From positions 280 through 64,279 of the forward strand of contig NZ_JAFHAP010000008.1 of NCBI RefSeq assembly GCF_016938855.1: 64,000 bases of DNA. Reading direction: 5' to 3'. Source of the stretch: Polycladomyces zharkentensis. GTDB taxonomy: Bacteria > Bacillota > Bacilli > Thermoactinomycetales > JIR-001. Below are positions 24,619 through 37,000 of this stretch, one piece after another. The notes beneath the pieces are model-generated. The model searched no databases and had not been told where the DNA came from. It saw only the letters and a program-made list of their open reading frames with translations. Each line of letters starts with the position of its first letter. Position 1 is the stretch's first letter. The position numbers and the translations under genes are program-made.

Positions 24619-25524
24619 TTGAGTATCTTCGTCAATCAAGACACCAAAGTCATCGTGCAGAACATCACCGGTTCCACCGGCTCGTTCCACACCAAGCAAA
24701 TGCTCGAGTACGGCACCAAAATCGTGGCCGGTGCCACCCCGGGCAAAGGAGGCGCCGAAGTGGAAGGCGTGCCGGTTTTTGATACTGTGGCCGAAGCGGT
24801 GGAAAAAACGGGGGCCAACGCGTCGGTGATCTACGTGCCGCCGGCATTCGCCGCGGACGCGATCATGGAAGCGGTGGATGCAGAACTGGACCTGGTCGTC
24901 TGCATCACCGAAGGCATCCCGGTATTGGACATGGTGAAAGTGAAACGGTATATGGAAGGCAAAAAGACGCGTCTGATCGGACCCAACTGTCCGGGCGTCA
25001 TCACACCGGGCGAATGCAAAATCGGAATCATGCCCGGATACATTCACACTCCGGGGCACGTCGGGATCGTGTCCCGCAGCGGCACGCTCACTTATGAAGC
25101 GGTGTATCAGTTGACCACCCGCGGCATCGGACAGTCCACTGCGGTGGGGATCGGCGGCGACCCGGTGAATGGCACCAACTTTATCGACTGCCTGAAAGCG
25201 TTCCAGGAAGACCCGGACACCAAAGCCGTCATCTTGATCGGCGAAATCGGCGGTACGGCCGAAGAAGAAGCGGCCGAATGGATCCGGGATCATATGGACA
25301 AACCGGTGGTCGGGTTCATCGGCGGGCAAACGGCGCCTCCGGGCAAACGGATGGGGCATGCGGGCGCCATCATCTCCGGCGGTAAAGGTACCGCGGCGGA
25401 AAAAATCGCAAAGTTGGAGGAGTGCGGGGTCAAAGTGGCACCCACTCCGGCCGCCATCGGCGATACGCTGGTCGAGGTTCTGAAAGAGAAAGGCTTGCTG
25501 GAAGCCTGCATCACGAAGAAATGA
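24619..25524 (+). CDS. sucD: succinyl-CoA synthetase alpha subunit
   Basis: The 301-residue CoA-binding subunit begins at TTG 24619 ([20 protein letters not shown]). Motifs are the CoA loop [21 protein letters not shown], and the phospho-histidine region [14 protein letters not shown], with the active His in GHAGA. It forms the complex with SucC and ends in a terminator. Confidence 0.97.
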   Translation: MSIFVNQDTKVIVQNITGSTGSFHTKQMLEYGTKIVAGATPGKGGAEVEGVPVFDTVAEAVEKTGANASVIYVPPAFAADAIMEAVDAELDLVVCITEGIPVLDMVKVKRYMEGKKTRLIGPNCPGVITPGECKIGIMPGYIHTPGHVGIVSRSGTLTYEAVYQLTTRGIGQSTAVGIGGDPVNGTNFIDCLKAFQEDPDTKAVILIGEIGGTAEEEAAEWIRDHMDKPVVGFIGGQTAPPGKRMGHAGAIISGGKGTAAEKIAKLEECGVKVAPTPAAIGDTLVEVLKEKGLLEACITKK

Positions 25525-25540
25525 CATCACGGCTTTTTTC

Positions 25541-25572
25541 AGGGGACCCACACGGCATGGTCCCCTTTTTTA
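25541..25572 (+). terminator. terminator of sucC-sucD
   Basis: AGGGGACC pairs with GGTCCCCT, followed by TTTTTTA. It lies 24 bases before dprA. Confidence 0.88.
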
Positions 25573-25596
25573 TTCAGCTGGAAGCGGGGTGGGACC

Positions 25597-26685
25597 GTGG
25601 AGGAGCGGGATGCATGGATCGCTGTGCATCAGGTGAAGGGAGCGGGTTGGCATACCATTGATCGGTTGCATCGGGCCGGTTGGGTTCCCACGAATCCGAT
25701 GACCCCGTCCGTGATGGAGGCGGTCAGGGCGATGGGTGTCACGCAACAACGATTGGATCGAATCAGGGAAAAATGTACCCCGTCGTTTGTCCGTGAAGTG
25801 AAGGAGGAATTACGAAACAGGGAGATTTGTACGGTGACCGTGTGGGATGACGATTACCCACCTTTGCTGCGGGAGATCCCGCAACCTCCTTGGGTGTTGT
25901 ATGTCAAAGGGGATGCATCCCTCCTCAGCGGCCCGTGCGTCGCCGTGGTGGGGACGCGCAGGCCGACGCCGTACGGCCGCCGGGTGGCACGCATGTTGTC
26001 GGAACAATTGGCTGGTGCCGGCTGGGTGGTGGTCAGCGGGATGGCGGCGGGGATCGACAGTGAAGCACATCGCGGCGCATTGCGGAAAAACGGGGCGACA
26101 GTGGCTGTATTGGGAACGGGCGTAGATGTGGTATACCCCAAAAGCAACCGGTCATTGTATCACGAATTGATCCAACGCGGTGTGGTCTGTTCGGAGATGC
26201 CGCCGGGGACGGAACCGCATCCCGGTCTGTTTCCTCAGCGGAATCGCATCATCAGCGGTTTGTCATACGGCACGCTGGTGGTGGAGGCCGCGGAGCGGAG
26301 CGGATCGCTCATCACCGCCGACTGCAGCATGGAACAAGGTCGGGAAGTGTTTGCCGTACCGGGGCCGATCACGTCCACCCAAAGCGCAGGAACGCACCGC
26401 CTCATCCAAGAAGGGGCGAAATGTGTGAGAGGGGTGGAAGACATTTGGGAAGAATTCCCTCATCTCATGCCTGCTCCTCCTTCCGAATCTTTCAGGGAAG
26501 CCGCGCTTTCTCTGACGATGGAGGAAGAGCGGGTGTTTGCGCTGATCGGGGTCGACCCCGTTTCATTGGAAGAAGTGATGAATCGATGTCCGCTGCCGGC
26601 TGAAGCGGTTCATTCCGTTTTGTTGTCCCTGCAGTTGAAACGGTGCATCCGGCAATTGCCGGGAATGCAGTTTGTCCGCATGTGA
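25597..26685 (+). CDS. dprA: DNA-processing protein DprA/Smf
   Basis: DprA loads RecA on incoming single-stranded DNA during transformation. The 362-residue product has a SAM-like N-terminus and a Rossmann fold with VAVVGTRRPTPYGRRVA, VVSGMAAGIDSEAHRGAL, TVAVLGTGVDVVYP, FPQRNRIISGLS and VVEAAERSGSLITA. A C-terminal winged helix covers about residues 295-360. The start is GTG 25597 with a modest GGGGTGGG ribosome site. The order sucD-dprA-topA-trmFO is conserved in Bacilli. Confidence 0.96.
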   Translation: MEERDAWIAVHQVKGAGWHTIDRLHRAGWVPTNPMTPSVMEAVRAMGVTQQRLDRIREKCTPSFVREVKEELRNREICTVTVWDDDYPPLLREIPQPPWVLYVKGDASLLSGPCVAVVGTRRPTPYGRRVARMLSEQLAGAGWVVVSGMAAGIDSEAHRGALRKNGATVAVLGTGVDVVYPKSNRSLYHELIQRGVVCSEMPPGTEPHPGLFPQRNRIISGLSYGTLVVEAAERSGSLITADCSMEQGREVFAVPGPITSTQSAGTHRLIQEGAKCVRGVEDIWEEFPHLMPAPPSESFREAALSLTMEEERVFALIGVDPVSLEEVMNRCPLPAEAVHSVLLSLQLKRCIRQLPGMQFVRM

Positions 26686-26830
26686 GCAGCATATACATAT
26701 CCCCAAACGGGTGTATGAGATGTTGGTAGTTGGGTAAGGAATGGGTAAGAATGAATCCGTGGGCCGGAATGGGTAGGATTTGTGTTGCTCGGTGTGGTAC
26801 ATGTTACGAACAGCCGCCTGGAGTAATGAT

Positions 26831-26876
26831 TTGACATCGGCGGTTGACATCCGAAATAATAGGAACGGTTTTATAT
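26831..26876 (+). promoter_or_regulatory. candidate tandem promoters of topA
   Basis: Two TTGACA hexamers lie at 26831-26836 and 26844-26849. The first is 18 bases from AATAAT (26855-26860). The second is 19 bases from TTTTAT (26869-26874). Both precede topA. Confidence 0.5.
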
Positions 26877-26892
26877 GAGGGGAGGGCACGGG

Positions 26893-28965
26893 ATGGCCGA
26901 TTCGCTCGTGATTGTCGAATCGCCCGCCAAAGCCAAAACCATCGGGAAATACTTGGGCAAGAATTACATCGTCAAAGCATCGATGGGACACGTGCGGGAT
27001 TTGCCCAAAAGCCAGTTGGGCGTAGATATCGAACACCGTTATGAACCGAAATACATCACCATCCGGGGAAAGGGAAGTGTGCTGAAAGAACTGCGCGAAG
27101 CGAGCAAAAAAGTGAAACGCGTATATCTCGCCGCAGACCCTGATCGCGAAGGGGAAGCGATCGCGTGGCATTTGGCGCACAGTTTGGATCTGGAGTTGGA
27201 TGCGCCTTGCCGGGTGGTGTTCAACGAAATCACCAAGCAGGCTGTTCGCGAAGCGTTTAAGCATCCGCGCAAAATTGACATGGATTTGGTCAATGCCCAG
27301 CAGGCGCGCCGGATTTTGGACCGGCTCGTGGGATACGGGATCAGCCCTTTGCTGTGGAAAAAGGTGAAAAAAGGACTGAGTGCCGGTCGGGTCCAGTCGG
27401 TGGCCGTCAAGCTGGTCATTGACCGGGAAAAGGAGATTCGAAACTTCCAGCCCGAAGAGTACTGGACCGTCACGGCTGTGCTGTTGGCCGGCGATGAACC
27501 GTTTGAGGCCAAATTTTACGGCTATGGCAAGGACAAAACCGAGTTGAAAACCGAAGAAGACGTGAAGCAACTGCTGGAGAAGATAAAAGGAAAGCGGTTC
27601 GTTGTCGGAGAGATCAAAAAAAGTGAACGCAGGCGCAACCCGGCTCCGCCGTTTATCACCAGTTCGTTGCAACAGGAGGCGGCCCGCAAGCTCAATTTCC
27701 GCGCGGCCAAGACGATGTCGGTGGCACAACAGCTGTATGAAGGGGTGGAGTTGGGCAAAGAGGGTTCCGTCGGGTTGATCACCTACATGCGTACGGACTC
27801 GACACGGGTGTCGGAAGTGGCGCAAACGGAGGCGCGGCAATATATCACGGAACAGTACGGGGAGAACTTTGTGCCGTCTCAGCCCCGGTCGCACAAGAAG
27901 AACGCCGGTGCGCAGGACGCACACGAAGCGATCCGGCCCACCTCGGTTAAGCGCACACCGAGCCAGGTCAAGCCATATCTGAGCCGTGACCAATACCGGT
28001 TGTACAAACTGATCTGGGAGCGGTTCGTGGCCAGTCAAATGGCGCCGGCCGTGCTGGATGTCATCGCTTGCGAGGTGCACGCCGGAGACGCGGTGTTCCG
28101 TGCGACCGGTTCCAAAGTGAAATTCCCCGGTTTCATGAAGGTGTACGTGGAGGGCAACGACGACAACCAAAAAGAGGAGGACAAACTCCTGCCTCCGTTG
28201 GAAGAGGGGCAAGTCCTGAAAAGGAAGTCAATCGAGCCCAAACAGCACTTTACCCAACCGCCTCCGCGCTATACGGAAGCGAGACTGGTGCGAACGCTGG
28301 AAGAGTTGGGGATCGGTCGCCCCAGTACCTACGCGCCGACACTGGAAACCATCCAGAAGCGTGGCTATGTCACGTTGGAGGACAAACGGTTCGTTCCCAC
28401 CGAATTGGGGGAGATCGTCATCGAACTGATGGAGGAGTTCTTCCCCGAGATTCTCAACGTGGAGTTTACGGCCAATATGGAAGAGGAATTGGACCACATA
28501 GAAGATGGCAAGGTAGACTGGGTCAAGGTGCTGGACGCGTTTTACCGTCAGTTCCGCGAACGGTTGAGTGTGGCCGAAAAAGAAATGGAAACGGTCGAGA
28601 TCCAGGACGAAGTGTCAGACGAAACATGCGAGAAGTGCGGTCGTCAGATGGTATACAAATTCGGCCGTTACGGCAAGTTTCTGGCCTGCTCCGGTTTCCC
28701 GGATTGCCGAAACACCAAGCCCATTCTCAAATCAACGGGGGTGACCTGCCCCAAATGCAAGCAGGGTGAAATCGTGGAACGCAAAACCAAACGTCGTCGG
28801 ACGTTTTACGGTTGCAGCCGGTACCCGGAATGCGACTTTCTATCATGGGATCAGCCGGCACCGCGTCCATGCCCCCGCTGCAGCAGTTTGATGGTGATCA
28901 AAAAGAAAAAGAACGAATCCGTTATTCACTGTACCGAATGCGATTATGAAACAACGGATCGTTGA
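26893..28965 (+). CDS. topA: DNA topoisomerase I (type IA)
   Basis: Relaxes negative supercoils. The 690-residue protein starts at ATG 26893 behind GAGGGGAGGG. The TOPRIM domain has [14 protein letters not shown] and the acidic [12 protein letters not shown], and the catalytic tyrosine is in [12 protein letters not shown]. Three C-terminal zinc ribbons are visible (CEKCGR...CSGFPDC, CPKCKQG...CSRYPEC, CPRCSSL...CTECDYE). The length is typical of Firmicutes. It is followed by trmFO after 18 bases. Confidence 0.98.
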   Translation: MADSLVIVESPAKAKTIGKYLGKNYIVKASMGHVRDLPKSQLGVDIEHRYEPKYITIRGKGSVLKELREASKKVKRVYLAADPDREGEAIAWHLAHSLDLELDAPCRVVFNEITKQAVREAFKHPRKIDMDLVNAQQARRILDRLVGYGISPLLWKKVKKGLSAGRVQSVAVKLVIDREKEIRNFQPEEYWTVTAVLLAGDEPFEAKFYGYGKDKTELKTEEDVKQLLEKIKGKRFVVGEIKKSERRRNPAPPFITSSLQQEAARKLNFRAAKTMSVAQQLYEGVELGKEGSVGLITYMRTDSTRVSEVAQTEARQYITEQYGENFVPSQPRSHKKNAGAQDAHEAIRPTSVKRTPSQVKPYLSRDQYRLYKLIWERFVASQMAPAVLDVIACEVHAGDAVFRATGSKVKFPGFMKVYVEGNDDNQKEEDKLLPPLEEGQVLKRKSIEPKQHFTQPPPRYTEARLVRTLEELGIGRPSTYAPTLETIQKRGYVTLEDKRFVPTELGEIVIELMEEFFPEILNVEFTANMEEELDHIEDGKVDWVKVLDAFYRQFRERLSVAEKEMETVEIQDEVSDETCEKCGRQMVYKFGRYGKFLACSGFPDCRNTKPILKSTGVTCPKCKQGEIVERKTKRRRTFYGCSRYPECDFLSWDQPAPRPCPRCSSLMVIKKKKNESVIHCTECDYETTDR

Positions 28966-28983
28966 CGAAAGGAGCGCTTTGAT

Positions 28984-30303
28984 ATGCCGAAACAACCGGT
29001 GAATGTGATTGGTGCCGGGCTGGCGGGGAGCGAAGCGGCATGGCAGATTGCCCAACGCAATGTGCCGGTCCGTCTGTACGAGATGCGGCCGGTCAAACGG
29101 ACACCGGCGCACAGGGGAGGCGATTTCGCCGAACTGGTATGCAGCAACTCGCTCCGTTCCAATGAATTGACCAATGCCGTGGGTGTGTTGAAAGAAGAAA
29201 TGCGCCGGTTGGACTCGCTCATCATGCGGTGTGCCGATCAACACGCCGTTCCCGCCGGCGGTGCGCTGGCCGTGGATCGTGAGGCGTTTTCCGCCGCAGT
29301 GACGGCGGCATTGCACAATATCCCCCACGTGGAGATCATCCATGAAGAAGTGACGGAGATTCCCGAAGGGATCACGGTGATCGCGACGGGACCGCTTACT
29401 TCCGCCGCCCTGTCGGAGAAACTGAAAGCATTGACCGGTGAGGAGTATTTGTATTTCTATGATGCGGCGGCGCCGATCGTGGAAAAAGAGAGCATTGATA
29501 TGGACAAGGTATTTGTCGCTTCCCGCTATGGCAAGGGGGAAGCTGCCTACCTCAACTGCCCGATGACCGAAGAGGAATTCGACCGGTTCTATGAAGCGCT
29601 GGTCACGGCGGAGACGGTTCCGCTCAAGGAGTTTGAGAAAGAGATCTACTTTGAAGGGTGCATGCCGATCGAAGTGATGGCCAAACGCGGCAAAAAAACC
29701 TTGTTGTTCGGTCCGATGAAGCCTGTGGGACTGGTCGATCCCCGCACCGGAAAACAACCGTTTGCGGTAGTGCAATTGCGGCAGGACAACAGTGCGGGGA
29801 CACTGTACAACTTGGTCGGTTTCCAAACCCATTTGAAATGGGGGGAGCAAAAGCGGATATTCCGCATGATCCCCGGTTTGGAAAACGCCGAATTCGTGCG
29901 GTACGGTGTGATGCACCGCAACACGTTCATCAATTCACCCAAGGTGCTCAAGCCCACCTATCAATTCCGGGAACGGGATGATTTGTTCGTTGCCGGACAG
30001 ATGACCGGGGTGGAGGGCTACGTCGAGTCGGCCGCCTCCGGCTTGATCGCCGGGATCAATGCGGCAAGGCTGGCCATGGGTCAAGAACCGGTCGTGTTCC
30101 CGCGTGAGACGGCGATCGGCAGCCTCGCCCACTACATTACCACGGCCGATCCGGACAATTTCCAGCCGATGAATGCCAACTTCGGGTTGTTGCCTCCGCT
30201 CCCTCAAAGAATCCGCTCCAAAAAGGAACGGAATCTGAAAATCGCCGAACGCGCATTGGAACGCTTACAGGCATTTTCCGGCGAGTTGTATGCCCTCTCT
30301 TGA
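28984..30303 (+). CDS. trmFO: tRNA (uracil-54-C5) methyltransferase, folate/FAD-dependent
   Basis: TrmFO (formerly Gid) makes ribothymidine-54 in tRNA using methylenetetrahydrofolate and FADH2. The 439-residue product has the FAD-binding N-terminus [18 protein letters not shown] and the family signature [26 protein letters not shown] (quoted in part in the literature). It also has the C-terminal [19 protein letters not shown]. An AAAGGAG precedes ATG 28984. In most Bacilli codV follows; here it does not. Confidence 0.97.
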   Translation: MPKQPVNVIGAGLAGSEAAWQIAQRNVPVRLYEMRPVKRTPAHRGGDFAELVCSNSLRSNELTNAVGVLKEEMRRLDSLIMRCADQHAVPAGGALAVDREAFSAAVTAALHNIPHVEIIHEEVTEIPEGITVIATGPLTSAALSEKLKALTGEEYLYFYDAAAPIVEKESIDMDKVFVASRYGKGEAAYLNCPMTEEEFDRFYEALVTAETVPLKEFEKEIYFEGCMPIEVMAKRGKKTLLFGPMKPVGLVDPRTGKQPFAVVQLRQDNSAGTLYNLVGFQTHLKWGEQKRIFRMIPGLENAEFVRYGVMHRNTFINSPKVLKPTYQFRERDDLFVAGQMTGVEGYVESAASGLIAGINAARLAMGQEPVVFPRETAIGSLAHYITTADPDNFQPMNANFGLLPPLPQRIRSKKERNLKIAERALERLQAFSGELYALS

Positions 30304-30630
30304 TTCAACAACCGTCGGTGTGATACGATTGCATAGGAACGTTCTGCTTTTTCTGAAAAGATTCGGCAGCTGAGAAACAGCAGTGTCACAACTGCTGTTT
30401 CTTTATGGCAAAGACACTCCTGCCGTTGCATAAGCGAAACGGAGGCCAACCAATATCTGCTATCCGTGCATATTCACCGAAAATAACCGGGGACTGAAAC
30501 AGACGAGAATGATCTTTGTGTTTTTTCCCTGTTTGCCACATTTTTGTTCCTTTTTGTTCACTGATGCGCAAACTTTGTCAGAAACGGCGAGGGGATTTGT
30601 GAGGTTGATTAAAGATGAGGAGGGAAATAC
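30304..30630. other. 327-nt gap between trmFO and hslV at the usual codV position
   Basis: A hairpin GAAACAGCAGT (30374-30384) with ACTGCTGTTTC (30391-30401), followed by TTTA, is a probable trmFO terminator. The remainder has no supported gene and no recognisable tyrosine-recombinase remnant. The AT-rich part around 30,530-30,610 presumably holds the hslV promoter. Confidence 0.6.
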
Positions 30631-31170
30631 ATGTCCGCATTTCACGCAACGACGATTTGTGCCGTACGTCACGAGGGAGCGGCGGCGATGGCAGGTGACG
30701 GTCAGGTGACGTTCGGTAACCAGATGGTGATGAAACATCGGGCAAAAAAAGTGCGCCGCTTATACAAGGGGAAAGTGGTTGCCGGTTTTGCCGGCTCCGT
30801 TGCAGATGCCATCACCTTGTTCGAAAAATTTGAAGGTAAGCTGGAGGAGTTTAACGGCAATCTGCCGCGGGCTGCGGTGGAGCTGGCGAAGGAATGGCGA
30901 TCGGATAAGGTGCTGCGCCGGTTGGAAGCGATGATGATCGTCATGGACAACGAACACCTCCTGCTGATCGCGGGTACGGGCGAGGTGATCGAACCGGACG
31001 ATGACATCGTCGCGATCGGTTCGGGCGGCGGTTATGCATTATCGGCGGCCAGGGCACTGAAACGGCATGCACCGGAGATGTCCGCCCGTGAAATCGTCGA
31101 GGCCGCGTTGAAGATCGCCGGCGAAATCTGTGTTTTCACCAACGATCAAATCGTTGTGGAGGAGGTATGA
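30631..31170 (+). CDS. hslV: ATP-dependent protease subunit HslV (ClpQ)
   Basis: The proteolytic subunit of the HslUV (ClpYQ) two-component protease. The 179-residue product begins [16 protein letters not shown], so the short leader before the Thr-Thr pair is like that of Bacillus ClpQ, where processing gives an N-terminal nucleophile. [33 protein letters not shown] and [14 protein letters not shown] are conserved. GGAGGG precedes ATG. It lies 3 bases before hslU. Confidence 0.97.
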   Translation: MSAFHATTICAVRHEGAAAMAGDGQVTFGNQMVMKHRAKKVRRLYKGKVVAGFAGSVADAITLFEKFEGKLEEFNGNLPRAAVELAKEWRSDKVLRRLEAMMIVMDNEHLLLIAGTGEVIEPDDDIVAIGSGGGYALSAARALKRHAPEMSAREIVEAALKIAGEICVFTNDQIVVEEV

Positions 31171-31173
31171 TCC

Positions 31174-32589
31174 ATGGCGCAATCCAACCGCAAACGGGAA
31201 CAGCTGACGCCGCGCCAGATCGTGGAGGAGCTGGACAAATACATTGTCGGTCAGAAAGAGGCCAAACGAGCGGTGGCGATTGCCCTGCGCAACCGCTATC
31301 GCCGCAATTTGTTGCCGGATGAGATGAAAGACGAGGTCGTACCGAAAAACATCCTGATGATCGGACCCACCGGCGTCGGAAAAACAGAGATCGCCCGCCG
31401 TCTGGCCAAATTGGTGGGTGCACCGTTCGTCAAGGTGGAGGCGACCAAATTCACCGAAGTGGGCTATGTCGGTCGGGATGTGGAGTCGATGGTGCGCGAC
31501 TTGGTGGAAACGGCCATTCGGATCGTGAAGGCGGAAAAAATCGAAGAAGTGAAGGAACGCGCCGAAGAGCTGGCCGAGGATCGTATCGTCGAAATCCTGG
31601 TGCCGTCGCGCAAACCGGGAGCGGGATTCAAAAATCCGTTGGAAGCGTTGTTCCAATCCGCCACTTCCTCCCGGACTGATGATGTGGATGAGGCCGAACG
31701 CGGCCGTGTCGCGGAAAAGCGGCGTCAAGTGCGGGAAAAGTTGATCCGCGGCGAGTTGGAAGACCAAATGATCGAGATCGAAGTGGAAGACACTTCCCTG
31801 CCGATGATGGATATGTTTGCGGGTTCGGGTGTGGAACAGATGGGGATCAACATGCAAGAGATGCTGGGACAGTTTTTGCCCAAGCGAACAAAGAAGCGTC
31901 GCTTGCCTGTACGTGAGGCGCGAAAGGTGTTGATCCAAGAGGAAGGACAAAAACTGATCGACATGGATCAGGTGATACAGGAATCTTTGGAACGGGTCGA
32001 ACAATCCGGGATCATTTTCATCGACGAGGTGGACAAAATCGCCGGAAAGGACCGTGGCAGCGGGCCGGATGTCTCCCGTGAGGGTGTGCAGCGGGACATT
32101 TTGCCGATCGTCGAAGGTTCCACGGTGATGACCAAATATGGACCGGTCAAGACGGATCATATTTTGTTCATTGCCGCAGGTGCGTTTCACACGGCCAAAC
32201 CGTCCGATCTCATCCCGGAATTGCAGGGTCGTTTTCCCATTCGCGTGGAGCTGAACGATTTGACGGCGGATGATTTCGTCCGAATCCTGACCGAACCCAA
32301 AAGCGCGCTCCTCAAACAATACGCCGCGCTGTTGGAAACCGAGGGGATCAAAGTGAAATTCACCGATGAAGCGATTCGCGAGATTGCCGAGCTGGCCGCC
32401 AAAGTGAACAAAGAGACGGAAAACATCGGGGCTCGCCGGTTGCACACCGTGTTGGAGTGTCTGTTGGAGGAACTCTCGTTTGAAGCACCGGAAATCCATT
32501 TGGAAGAGATCGTGATCACGCCGGAATATGTGCGAAACCGTCTGGCTAAGATCGTCCAAAACAGGGATTTGAGCCAATACATTTTGTAG
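31174..32589 (+). CDS. hslU: HslU (ClpY) AAA+ unfoldase
   Basis: The ATPase partner that unfolds substrates for HslV. The 471-residue protein has [19 protein letters not shown], Walker [10 protein letters not shown], Walker [12 protein letters not shown], a central I domain rich in charged residues, and the C-terminal tail ending in SQYIL that activates HslV. The start follows GGAGGAGG, and the gap to hslV is three bases. Confidence 0.97.
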   Translation: MAQSNRKREQLTPRQIVEELDKYIVGQKEAKRAVAIALRNRYRRNLLPDEMKDEVVPKNILMIGPTGVGKTEIARRLAKLVGAPFVKVEATKFTEVGYVGRDVESMVRDLVETAIRIVKAEKIEEVKERAEELAEDRIVEILVPSRKPGAGFKNPLEALFQSATSSRTDDVDEAERGRVAEKRRQVREKLIRGELEDQMIEIEVEDTSLPMMDMFAGSGVEQMGINMQEMLGQFLPKRTKKRRLPVREARKVLIQEEGQKLIDMDQVIQESLERVEQSGIIFIDEVDKIAGKDRGSGPDVSREGVQRDILPIVEGSTVMTKYGPVKTDHILFIAAGAFHTAKPSDLIPELQGRFPIRVELNDLTADDFVRILTEPKSALLKQYAALLETEGIKVKFTDEAIREIAELAAKVNKETENIGARRLHTVLECLLEELSFEAPEIHLEEIVITPEYVRNRLAKIVQNRDLSQYIL

Positions 32590-32611
32590 TGGAGGAATGG
32601 AGGAATCGGAG

Positions 32612-33391
32612 ATGGATCTCTTGACCAAAGCCCGCCAGATCAACCGCCTGTTACAGCGAACCGGCGGGCAGGCCGTGAGTTTCATGGAGATGGCCGAAGT
32701 CTTGCGGGACGTCATCGTGGCCAACGTGTACGTGGTCAGTCGCAAGGGAAAAATTTTGGGCTACGGCATTGCCCAGGAATACGCGGTCGATGAAATGAAC
32801 CACGTCGTATTGCGTGACCGGCGTTTGCCGGAGGAATATAACCAGCTGTTGAAGCAGGTGAAGGAGACGTCCCCGAACTTGGACGAGACGAGTGAATACA
32901 GTTTCACGAAGCAATTGGGCGGGATGTTTGAACACCGCTATACAACGGTGGTGCCGATCGTCGGAGGCGGCGATCGGCTGGGAACACTTCTGCTCACCCG
33001 GTTTGATGCGCCGTTTGTCAACGATGATCTCGTCTTGGCGGAATACGGTGCAACAGTGGTCGGGATGGAGATTTTACGCGAAAAGTCGGAACAGGCGGAA
33101 GAGGAAGCCCGTTCCCGCGCGGTGGTCCAATTGGCGATCAACTCGCTTTCGTTTAGCGAGTTGGAAGCGGTGGAACACATTTTCGAGGAGCTGGACGGAC
33201 CGGAGGGGCTGTTGGTGGCCAGCAAAGTGGCCGATCGCGTCGGCATCACCCGTTCCGTCATCGTCAACGCATTGCGCAAACTGGAGAGCGCAGGTGTGAT
33301 CGAATCGCGTTCGTTGGGGATGAAAGGAACGTATATCAAGGTATTGAATGAAAGATTGCTGGTTGAATTGGCAAAACTGAAGGAAGTATGA
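32612..33391 (+). CDS. codY: GTP/branched-chain amino acid-sensing repressor CodY
   Basis: The global nutritional regulator of low-GC Gram-positives. The 259-residue product starts at ATG 32612 ([15 protein letters not shown]) behind GGAGGAATCGGAG; an in-frame start at 32597 is less likely. The GAF ligand domain ([17 protein letters not shown]) and the winged-helix segment [35 protein letters not shown] (quoted by its ends) are nearly identical to Bacillus CodY. In motile Bacilli the flagellar operon follows; here rpsB does. Confidence 0.97.
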   Translation: MDLLTKARQINRLLQRTGGQAVSFMEMAEVLRDVIVANVYVVSRKGKILGYGIAQEYAVDEMNHVVLRDRRLPEEYNQLLKQVKETSPNLDETSEYSFTKQLGGMFEHRYTTVVPIVGGGDRLGTLLLTRFDAPFVNDDLVLAEYGATVVGMEILREKSEQAEEEARSRAVVQLAINSLSFSELEAVEHIFEELDGPEGLLVASKVADRVGITRSVIVNALRKLESAGVIESRSLGMKGTYIKVLNERLLVELAKLKEV

Positions 33392-33515
33392 GGGAACCCG
33401 GTTGTTGAAAGCGGACGTGTCAGGGCTTTCCCCTGATGGCATGACGGGACACACCCTCGCGTAAGCTTGCGGAGCGAGAGGAAAAAGGCGCATCCGAAAC
33501 ATGAGACCGAAGTTC

Positions 33516-33660
33516 TTGCCACCGGTGAGACGATTGTGTTATATTATAGAGCGGTGTGAAACACACACGTTGGAGGAAGCGGACGGACGTGCCGCCTGTG
33601 GTGTGCGGTCCCGTTCGCGGATGAATCCGGCGGAGGAAGAACAAAAAAGGAGGAATTTTC
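33516..33660 (+). promoter_or_regulatory. rpsB promoter and leader
   Basis: TTGCCA (33516-33521) and TATATT (33540-33545) are spaced 18 bases apart, giving a leader of about 110 nt. Ribosomal protein S2 commonly represses its own mRNA through the leader, so autogenous control is plausible. I did not recognise a defined S2 leader fold. Upstream, 33392-33515 holds only short GC-rich hairpins (CCTCGC...GCGAGAGG). Confidence 0.55.
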
Positions 33661-34359
33661 GTGGCTGTCGTTTCGATGAAACAATTGTTGGAAGCCGGTG
33701 TTCACTTCGGACACCAAACGCGTCGTTGGAACCCGAAAATGGCAAAATACATCTTCACGGAACGGAACGGGATCTACATCATCGACCTGCAAAAAACCGT
33801 GAAGATGATGGAAGAAGCCTACAACTTCGTCCGCGAGCTGGCCGCACAAGGGGGCAACCTCCTGTTTGTGGGGACCAAGAAGCAAGCGCAGGACGCGGTT
33901 CGGGAAGAAGCGGAACGCTGCGGCATGTTCTATGTCAATCATCGTTGGCTGGGCGGTACGCTGACCAACTTCCAAACGATCCGCAAGCGGATCGAGCGCC
34001 TGCACCAGCTGGAGGAAATGGAGCAAGACGGCACCTTTGACGTCCTGCCGAAAAAAGAAGTGGTGTTGCTGCGCAAAGAAAAAGCGCGCCTGGAAAAATT
34101 CCTGGGCGGCATCAAGCACATGAAAAAACTGCCGGATGCGGTATTCATCATCGATCCGCGCAAAGAACGGATCGCTGTGGCTGAAGCTCGCAAGCTGAAC
34201 ATCCCGATCGTGGCGATCGTGGACACCAACTGCGATCCGGACGAAGTGGATTACGTGATTCCGGGCAACGATGATGCCATCCGCGCTGTGCGGTTGTTCA
34301 CCTCCAAAATGGCCGATGCCGTGTTGGAAGGGAAACAAGGCGAGCAAAATGCTTCGTAA
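33661..34359 (+). CDS. rpsB: 30S ribosomal protein S2
   Basis: The 232-residue protein starts at GTG 33661 after AAAGGAGGAATTTTC. Signature segments are [37 protein letters not shown] and [15 protein letters not shown], ending with [22 protein letters not shown]-type sequence. It is followed by its own terminator, which is unusual since tsf is normally co-transcribed. Confidence 0.99.
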   Translation: MAVVSMKQLLEAGVHFGHQTRRWNPKMAKYIFTERNGIYIIDLQKTVKMMEEAYNFVRELAAQGGNLLFVGTKKQAQDAVREEAERCGMFYVNHRWLGGTLTNFQTIRKRIERLHQLEEMEQDGTFDVLPKKEVVLLRKEKARLEKFLGGIKHMKKLPDAVFIIDPRKERIAVAEARKLNIPIVAIVDTNCDPDEVDYVIPGNDDAIRAVRLFTSKMADAVLEGKQGEQNAS

Positions 34360-34371
34360 TGGATCGAAAGC

Positions 34372-34410
34372 AAAGGGTGGCTGTGGGAAGGGATTCCTGC
34401 CCACCCTTTT
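34372..34410 (+). terminator. terminator after rpsB
   Basis: AAAGGGTGG (34372-34380) pairs with CCACCCTTT (34401-34409), followed by TT. The T-run is short, so readthrough to tsf is possible. Confidence 0.65.
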
Positions 34411-34507
34411 CCTGCGTTACCGGAGGAAAGTGCCGTTTTTTTCAGTGAGCGGCCTTTGAGATGATGTGAAATTGGCTTAAGAAGGAAAAAAGTGCACCCC
34501 ATTTCCA

Positions 34508-34720
34508 GGGGCGTGTCTGGTCATTCCGCAAGTCAGCAATGTTGTCCAAGCCTCGACTGAGCAAAGACTCGGAAAGTGCAGGATTGAAATCGCGGCAACT
34601 TATCAAAGCGAATCGTGTCCTGCACCGGCCGGGCCGGAGCGGTCATCATTCGCTTTCCTGCAGGGCGCAGGTGGAGCGAGCCGGGAACGCAATGTGGACA
34701 GCATTCACCAGACGCACCCC
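34508..34720. mobile_element. MITE-like element B between rpsB and tsf
   Basis: A 213-bp non-coding block begins GGGGCGTGTCTGG and ends CCAGACGCACCCC, giving imperfect terminal inverted repeats. Read in reverse complement it shares GTCTGGTGAA and the internal pattern TTCCCG-C-CGCT-C-CCTGC-CCT with the block at 47456-47670. It carries no ORF with a ribosome site. It ends 42 bases before the tsf start. No target duplication is obvious. Confidence 0.6.
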
Positions 34721-34762
34721 GGGTCGATGGAGGAACAAGACTGTTAAAGGAGGAATTTCCAC

Positions 34763-36253
<1,491 letters not shown>

Positions 36254-36254
<1 letters not shown>

Positions 36255-36811
36255 TGCTGGAGCCGGTGAAAAAACAAGCCACCGAAAAGATGGAGAAAGC
36301 GATTCAAGTGTTGAAGAAAGATTTGGCCGCATTGCGTGCCGGCCGTGCCACACCGGCATTGCTCGATAAAGTGGTGGTCGAATACTACGGCAGTGAAATG
36401 CCGGTAAACCAATTGGCCAACATCTCCACGCCGGATCCGCGCACGCTGGTGATTCAGCCGTGGGACAAATCCGCTCTGGCTGAAATCGAGCGCGCCATCC
36501 TGAAATCGGACCTGGGACTGACCCCGTCGAATGACGGCAATGTCATTCGCATCAACTTGCCGGCGTTGACCCAGGAACGGCGTGCCGAGCTGGTCAAGGT
36601 GGTCAAGAAGACGGGCGAAGAAGGCAAAGTGGCCATTCGAAACATTCGACGCGACGCCAACGATGAAATCAAGAAACTGGAGAAAAACGGCGACATCTCC
36701 GAAGACGAATCCCGCCGCGGACAGGATGAGATTCAAAAACTGACCGACAAATTCATTCAGGAAGCGGACAAGATTGTTGCGGCCAAAGAAAAAGAGATCA
36801 TGGAGATCTGA
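36254..36811 (+). CDS. frr: ribosome recycling factor
   Basis: Works with EF-G to split post-termination ribosomes. The 185-residue protein shows [45 protein letters not shown] and [13 protein letters not shown]. The start at 36254 overlaps the pyrH stop. Confidence 0.98.
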
Positions 36812-36890
36812 CAACCGCGCAGCGCAAAACGGCTCGAGGAACCGTATTCCGAAGGCGTTTTCGCCGCGAAAAGGCGTTTGTTTTTTCGGG

Positions 36891-36926
36891 AAGCCCCTCT
36901 TCTTTAAGGATGAGGGGGTTTTTTTC
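36891..36926 (+). terminator. terminator between frr and uppS
   Basis: AGCCCCTC pairs with GAGGGGGTT, followed by a long T-run (36918-36925). A further small palindrome TTTTCGC-C-GCGAAAA lies just upstream. Confidence 0.8.
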
Positions 36927-37000
36927 AAATCATTTCTTGGGCAAACAGTTTGTATTATACTAGAGTTGTATTGCGACAGGGAATGTGCGGAGGAATGATC

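Noticed and set aside
26739-26777. Repeated GAATGGGTA upstream of topA
   Set aside because: Two copies only, without regular spacing or symmetry; not enough for a regulatory claim.
33413-33460. GGACGTGTC ... GGACACACC near rpsB as another MITE-like copy
   Set aside because: Only a short hairpin of about 46 bases, without the CTGGTGAA end or internal similarity.
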